From Colocasia esculenta (lineage: Eukaryota > Streptophyta > Magnoliopsida > Alismatales > Araceae), in NCBI GenBank assembly GCA_014218235.1, contig CM024755.1:102342948-102406947 (forward strand): DNA of 64,000 nt, read 5' to 3'. Position 1 is the first letter of the stretch, and each line of letters opens with the position of its first letter. The notes below the pieces were generated by a model. That model searched no databases. It was given only the letters and a program-made list of their open reading frames with translations, and was not told the origin of the DNA. The translations under genes were made by a program, and so were the position numbers. Of the stretch, positions 60,381 to 64,000 are shown one piece after another.

Positions 60381-61600
60381 CTATCGTACTTTCTTCTTCC
60401 GCTTGGGTGTTGGCCTCTTGACCCTCATGTGCCTTCTCACATAGCATGCCCAACGGGCAGATGGTCTAGCTCTTCTCACAGAAATTAATTTGCCCTCATT
60501 GAAAGGTGAATCGTTGACTTTCGTTGGAGTGTCCAGCAATAGTGATAACTCTCTTGGGATGTAATCAAAAGATATGGTGGGGAGTTCCATTGATAAGGTG
60601 GGAGACAACAATGACAACATCATGCCCGAGATATTGGAGGTATTTAGTAAAATCATGGGCATGTGACCTTGGGTGATTGAGTTCATTAAGGATTTGACAA
60701 TGGAGTGTGTGAGAACAATATTGATTTTTGACCTCTTCACTAGAGTGGGTAGGTGGATAACAAAGGAGTGAGGGGTCATGAGAGCTTGGGGGGAGATCTT
60801 TCCGATGAGTATATGGAATTTTTTGTATTTGGCAACAGGAATGATTCACATAATCTCCTTAGTGGGCCTCTTAATGACCAAAGGTGGAGGCGAGGACTTC
60901 CTCTCTTCAACTATGCTCGGCATGGAGACAATGACTGGCATGCATGGGGTATAATATTGTATTTTGAATAACATGCCCGCTCTTGGGTCTTCCTTCATCC
61001 CATCTTGTTGACATTGTCCATGGCTCTTCAAAAGGTTGCACCCGCTTCGCTGGATGGGGGTGTAGGTAGTGGATAATGGAGTGGAAGACTTTATGGCTGG
61101 TGCAGGTCCAACAGGTATGATAGGGAGTTCTTGCTTAAGCTTATCTATTAGTGGTGGTGGAGAAATTGGGGTAATGGGTTTAACAATGGGAGGAGTAATT
61201 ATGGGTGGAGGTTTCACAATGGATGGCTTAACAATAATGGGCGGTAGATATGGAGTGGTAGGCGAGTGGCGTACAAACATGACCTCGGAAGGTCCATCAT
61301 CGTAGCATCAGGTGGTTTCATGGACAAGATCTACATTAACAACATCAGCCTGAGAAAGTGGCTAGGGTGGAGGTGGAGGTTGTTGTAAAGGTTGTGGTGG
61401 GGAAACAAGTATTAGAGCAGGTGCAATATAATTACTAGAGCTTCATCATATACAGGGGCATTGTTTGGCCTAAATGGAGGTTGAATAATCCGAGGATGGA
61501 TTAATGGATGCTTGGGTGGCGACATGTTATGGTAGGGAGGTGTATATGAAGTGGAGGTGGTATGTGGAGTGGAATGGCGAGGTGGGTGGTGTCCACATGT
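60381..61600 (-). pseudogene. Minus-strand relic of a Tat/Ogre-like gypsy gag-pro linker
   Basis: On the minus strand a Pro-rich linker (PPPIITPPIVKPITPISPPP, near 61200) is followed by segments that parallel element D around 26000-26600, including FDYIPRELSLLLDTPTKVND near 60550, the run usually found before the gypsy protease. Stops and frame changes break it. Assignment rests on layout and weak similarity. Confidence 0.45.
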
Positions 61601-61715
61601 CCATTGAGCCTCAGACTACTTTGCTTGAACAAATTCATGATCGGAGAATCGAAAAGATTTGCTTGAATGTATCAGTCTCTCTTATACAAATCAACCATTG
61701 TCTCGAGCTTGTTCA

Positions 61716-62948
61716 TGTTGTATCTCTTGTTTTGATGATGTTTAACTATGATCCATATAAGCCAAAATACATAGCTCAAATAATATCTAACTCTCTTTCT
61801 TTTAATTAATCCAGCAGAAAATGAAGAATAGTTAGTGGTGTCGACACATCATTCGTTTTCCTTGAGTAGAAACTGAAGAAAAGGCAGTGGTGTCAACACA
61901 ACCTTGTCAGGGTGTCGACACACCATGTCCTTCCAAAAAACAAAAATTGAAGACTACAGTCGACACACCATGTCATCTTAAACATGTGTCGACACATGTT
62001 GAGTTTCAGTGAAGTTGTCACAAAAATCAAGTTACCTGTGTCGACCCACATTCTGAATGTGTCAACACACTTCGACTGGAAGTTCAAAAATGAAAATCAC
62101 TTGAAACACGTGTCAACTCATTGGGTGTTCGATCAGACTTAGAATTTTGTGCCCACTCATTCCAAGGTACGATGAAGGTACAAGGGGCTATAAATACCTC
62201 TCTTATCATCTCCTTACTGTGTGAGTGAGTCCACACACATCCCAAAAGAGCTTGTGGTGGCCAGAGAAAGCTCTCTAGAGTTTTGCTTGAGTTCCAGAGT
62301 ATGCAGACTTCAAGATCCATTTGCAAAGGTTGGTTGCAGATCAAATTCAACATCAATGCTTATGGGTTCACATCATATGTCTAAAGTTTGAAGTCAGAGA
62401 ATTTGGATTCAGGCTCAAAGGGGGAATCAAAACTAGTTCTTCTACTCTGCTATCCTTCAAAGTTTAAACTGGTTTTATGTACTTGAATTTCATCTTCTTC
62501 ACTATGTGCTGTGGGAATTGAGCATTCCTTGTGCTCAATCTCACATGTGTGTATTGATCTGAGACCTCCATCATCTTATATTGTGTGACATTGTGTGTGT
62601 GGTTCAGACTTGCTTGATAAGCATATTGTGTGTGTGTGGACGGTGGATGTAGGATACACAAGTTGCATAGTCCGAACCACCTTAAATCCTTGTGTTCCTA
62701 TGATTTGACTTCATTTAACGCTAGATGATTGATAGGGACACTCATTAATCCATATTGCTATCACCTAGCTATTTTTGAATTCTCACTTTACATACACAAT
62801 CTGTCTTAAGTTTGATCTATGCTTACTCTTGAATTCTATAGTAATTGTAGATCTCGAATCTACTCAGTATTTGGCTTAAATTGCTTGAAATCTATTCAAC
62901 TCCCCCCACCTTTTAGATTTCTTCATAGCTATTTCCGCAATCCTTCAA
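61716..62948 (+). repeat. LTR of a second copia (Sirevirus-like) element
   Basis: It begins near TGTTGTATCTCTTGTTTTGATGATG, similar to the TTTTGATGATG region near the start of the LTR at 7973. It carries GTCGAC at 61840, 61914, 61959, 61988 and 62040 plus GTCAAC variants, TATAAATA at 62189, and the shared GTGGATGTAGGA block near 62644. It ends about 62948 with a PBS-like ACTGG cut off by the CACTA element. The exact left end is uncertain, and no interior remains. Confidence 0.7.
62189..62196 (+). promoter_or_regulatory. TATA box of the second copia LTR
   Basis: GGCTATAAATACCTC, the same context as at 8571 and 23024. Confidence 0.65.
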
Positions 62949-62952
62949 CTGG

Positions 62953-64000
62953 CACTACAAAAAAAATGACCTATAACTTCGTGTAATAATTGTAGGTATA
63001 TACCCCAAATCCGAAGGCAAAACCCTTTACCTATGGAAAATACTACGGTTTGAATCCGGCACGCATGCGCACGTGACTAAAGCCTATGCTCATATAAAAA
63101 TAATCGTATCTATATATTGCATTATTCATACAAATATTAATCGTAGGTAAAAATTCCTAAAACGCATAGGTAAAAATTCCTAAAAAGCATAGGTATTGCC
63201 ACCTATACTGATGGTTTGGTAACCATAGTAATACCTTTTTGAGATGATTATAAATAAATGTAAGTGTAGAAGTCATCTATACTGATGGATGAATAAGGGT
63301 AGTAATACCTTTTTTGAGATTATGATAAATAAATGTAGTAATAAATATTGCAATATATATACCTATGATTTATAGTATTGTATGTAATGATGGTTAGTCA
63401 TGACTATTAAAAATCGTAGGTGTACATTTCTTTTTTTTACAAATATAAACTAAATACCTATCCATATCTGATCATGTAAACATACATAATTTATTCTACA
63501 AGCATGCTATACATATGCACATAGACTATTATATGTAATACAGAAACATCCACATAACTAAAATAAAATTCAAATCCAAATCCACTCATCTACATCACAT
63601 AAGAAAAATAACATTCACATCCATAACATTTATATCCACATAAATATCCACTCTTATATCCATGAATGTTAATTTGAAAATACATTCAAAATATGTTGTT
63701 AATTCGTTTTCACCCTTAGTGTTGTATAGAAGAGATTGAACTTAACCAAAGACATGGAGAAAGAATGGACATGACCAAAAGAGTTGTAATTATGATCTAC
63801 TAGAGGGAGAAGGCGATCCCAGACTACCACAACCAAGGGCCATCCTCTGCCGATGCACCAGAACTGGAGGGAGAAGGCAAACCCTAACGCCACAAGCCCC
63901 TGTAATCCACACCATCCACATTAATAAGACATATGTACTGTCTGAATAATATATATGTTCTTATTGCTTCTGGTCTGTTCATTTCACTCCAAGACCCGGA
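62953..64000 (+). mobile_element. CACTA (En/Spm) transposon, left end
   Basis: The terminus CACTACAAAAAAAATGACC is characteristic. Subterminal ACCTATG/CATAGGT-type words recur in both orientations in the first 500 bp (for example near 62994, 63030, 63159, 63188, 63210), as expected for transposase-binding repeats. Two longer direct repeats around CATCTATACTGATGG/ACCTATACTGATGG lie near 63210 and 63275. TGG before it (62950-62952) would be the 3 bp target. The right end and any transposase gene are beyond the window. Confidence 0.75.

Noticed and set aside
1..64000. tRNA or rRNA genes
   Set aside because: I looked for cloverleaf-like and rRNA-like stretches while reading and saw none that I could support; tRNA-like words are primer-binding sites.

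Overview
This is a window of nuclear DNA from a flowering plant. The evidence is a six-exon gene with GT-AG introns for a plant-type metaxin, surrounded by plant LTR retrotransposons (Ty1/copia Sirevirus type; Ty3/gypsy chromovirus and Tat/Ogre types), a TRIM, MITE-like elements, a PIF/Harbinger-type element and a CACTA element. I cannot name the species. A monocot-like repeat landscape is only a weak inference.

Layout. 1-4797: gypsy element A, with ~3.45 kb LTRs around an internal region of only 0.66 kb. 4798-5428: end of another LTR (F1). 5429-6361: gag-pro relic of a Tat/Ogre-like gypsy. 6362-7972: LTR of family G, which is interrupted by a Sirevirus-type copia element at 7973-24008 (TSD AACCC, two 1.58 kb LTRs, gag, pol, env-like gene). 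The env-like gene is itself split by a 3.27 kb solo LTR at 18607-21879 (TSD GCAAT). 24009-28719: remainder of G, then gag, protease and the start of RT of a Tat/Ogre-like element (D). D is cut by a chromovirus (E) at 28720-35303 that has one 5' LTR and a gag-pol frame carrying nonsense codons and lacks its 3' end. 35304-37423: unassigned GC-rich then G/T-rich DNA. 37424-39908: minus-strand LTR pieces (family G inside family C). 41026-41736: 3' end of a Tat element. 42418-47837: the metaxin gene, the only host gene I can support, with a TRIM in intron 1. 49350-60330: a Tat 5' LTR and gag, split by a solo LTR (50816-58666, TSD CTTAT), which is split in turn by a 4.1 kb Harbinger-type element (51038-55134, TSD TAA) that appears to carry pieces of a host gene. 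60381-61600: minus-strand gypsy relic. 61716-62948: another copia LTR. 62953-end: a CACTA element.

The most unusual signal is not a gene. At least six LTR families here carry clusters of short, self-complementary, CpG-containing motifs, and each family has its own sequence: GTCGAC in the copia LTRs, GTCGCGAC in one solo LTR, and paired arms such as CTTAACGGCA/TGCCGTTAAG, AACGTCAA/TTGACGTT and AGCGTCC/GGACGCT in the gypsy LTRs. Arm sequences change between families but stay complementary. In the gypsy LTRs the clusters tend to occur twice, once upstream and once downstream of the TATA-like box.

Apart from metaxin, no retroelement here has an intact coding set. Each has frameshifts, nonsense codons or truncations. 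The coding relics show which lineages were active and in what order they landed.
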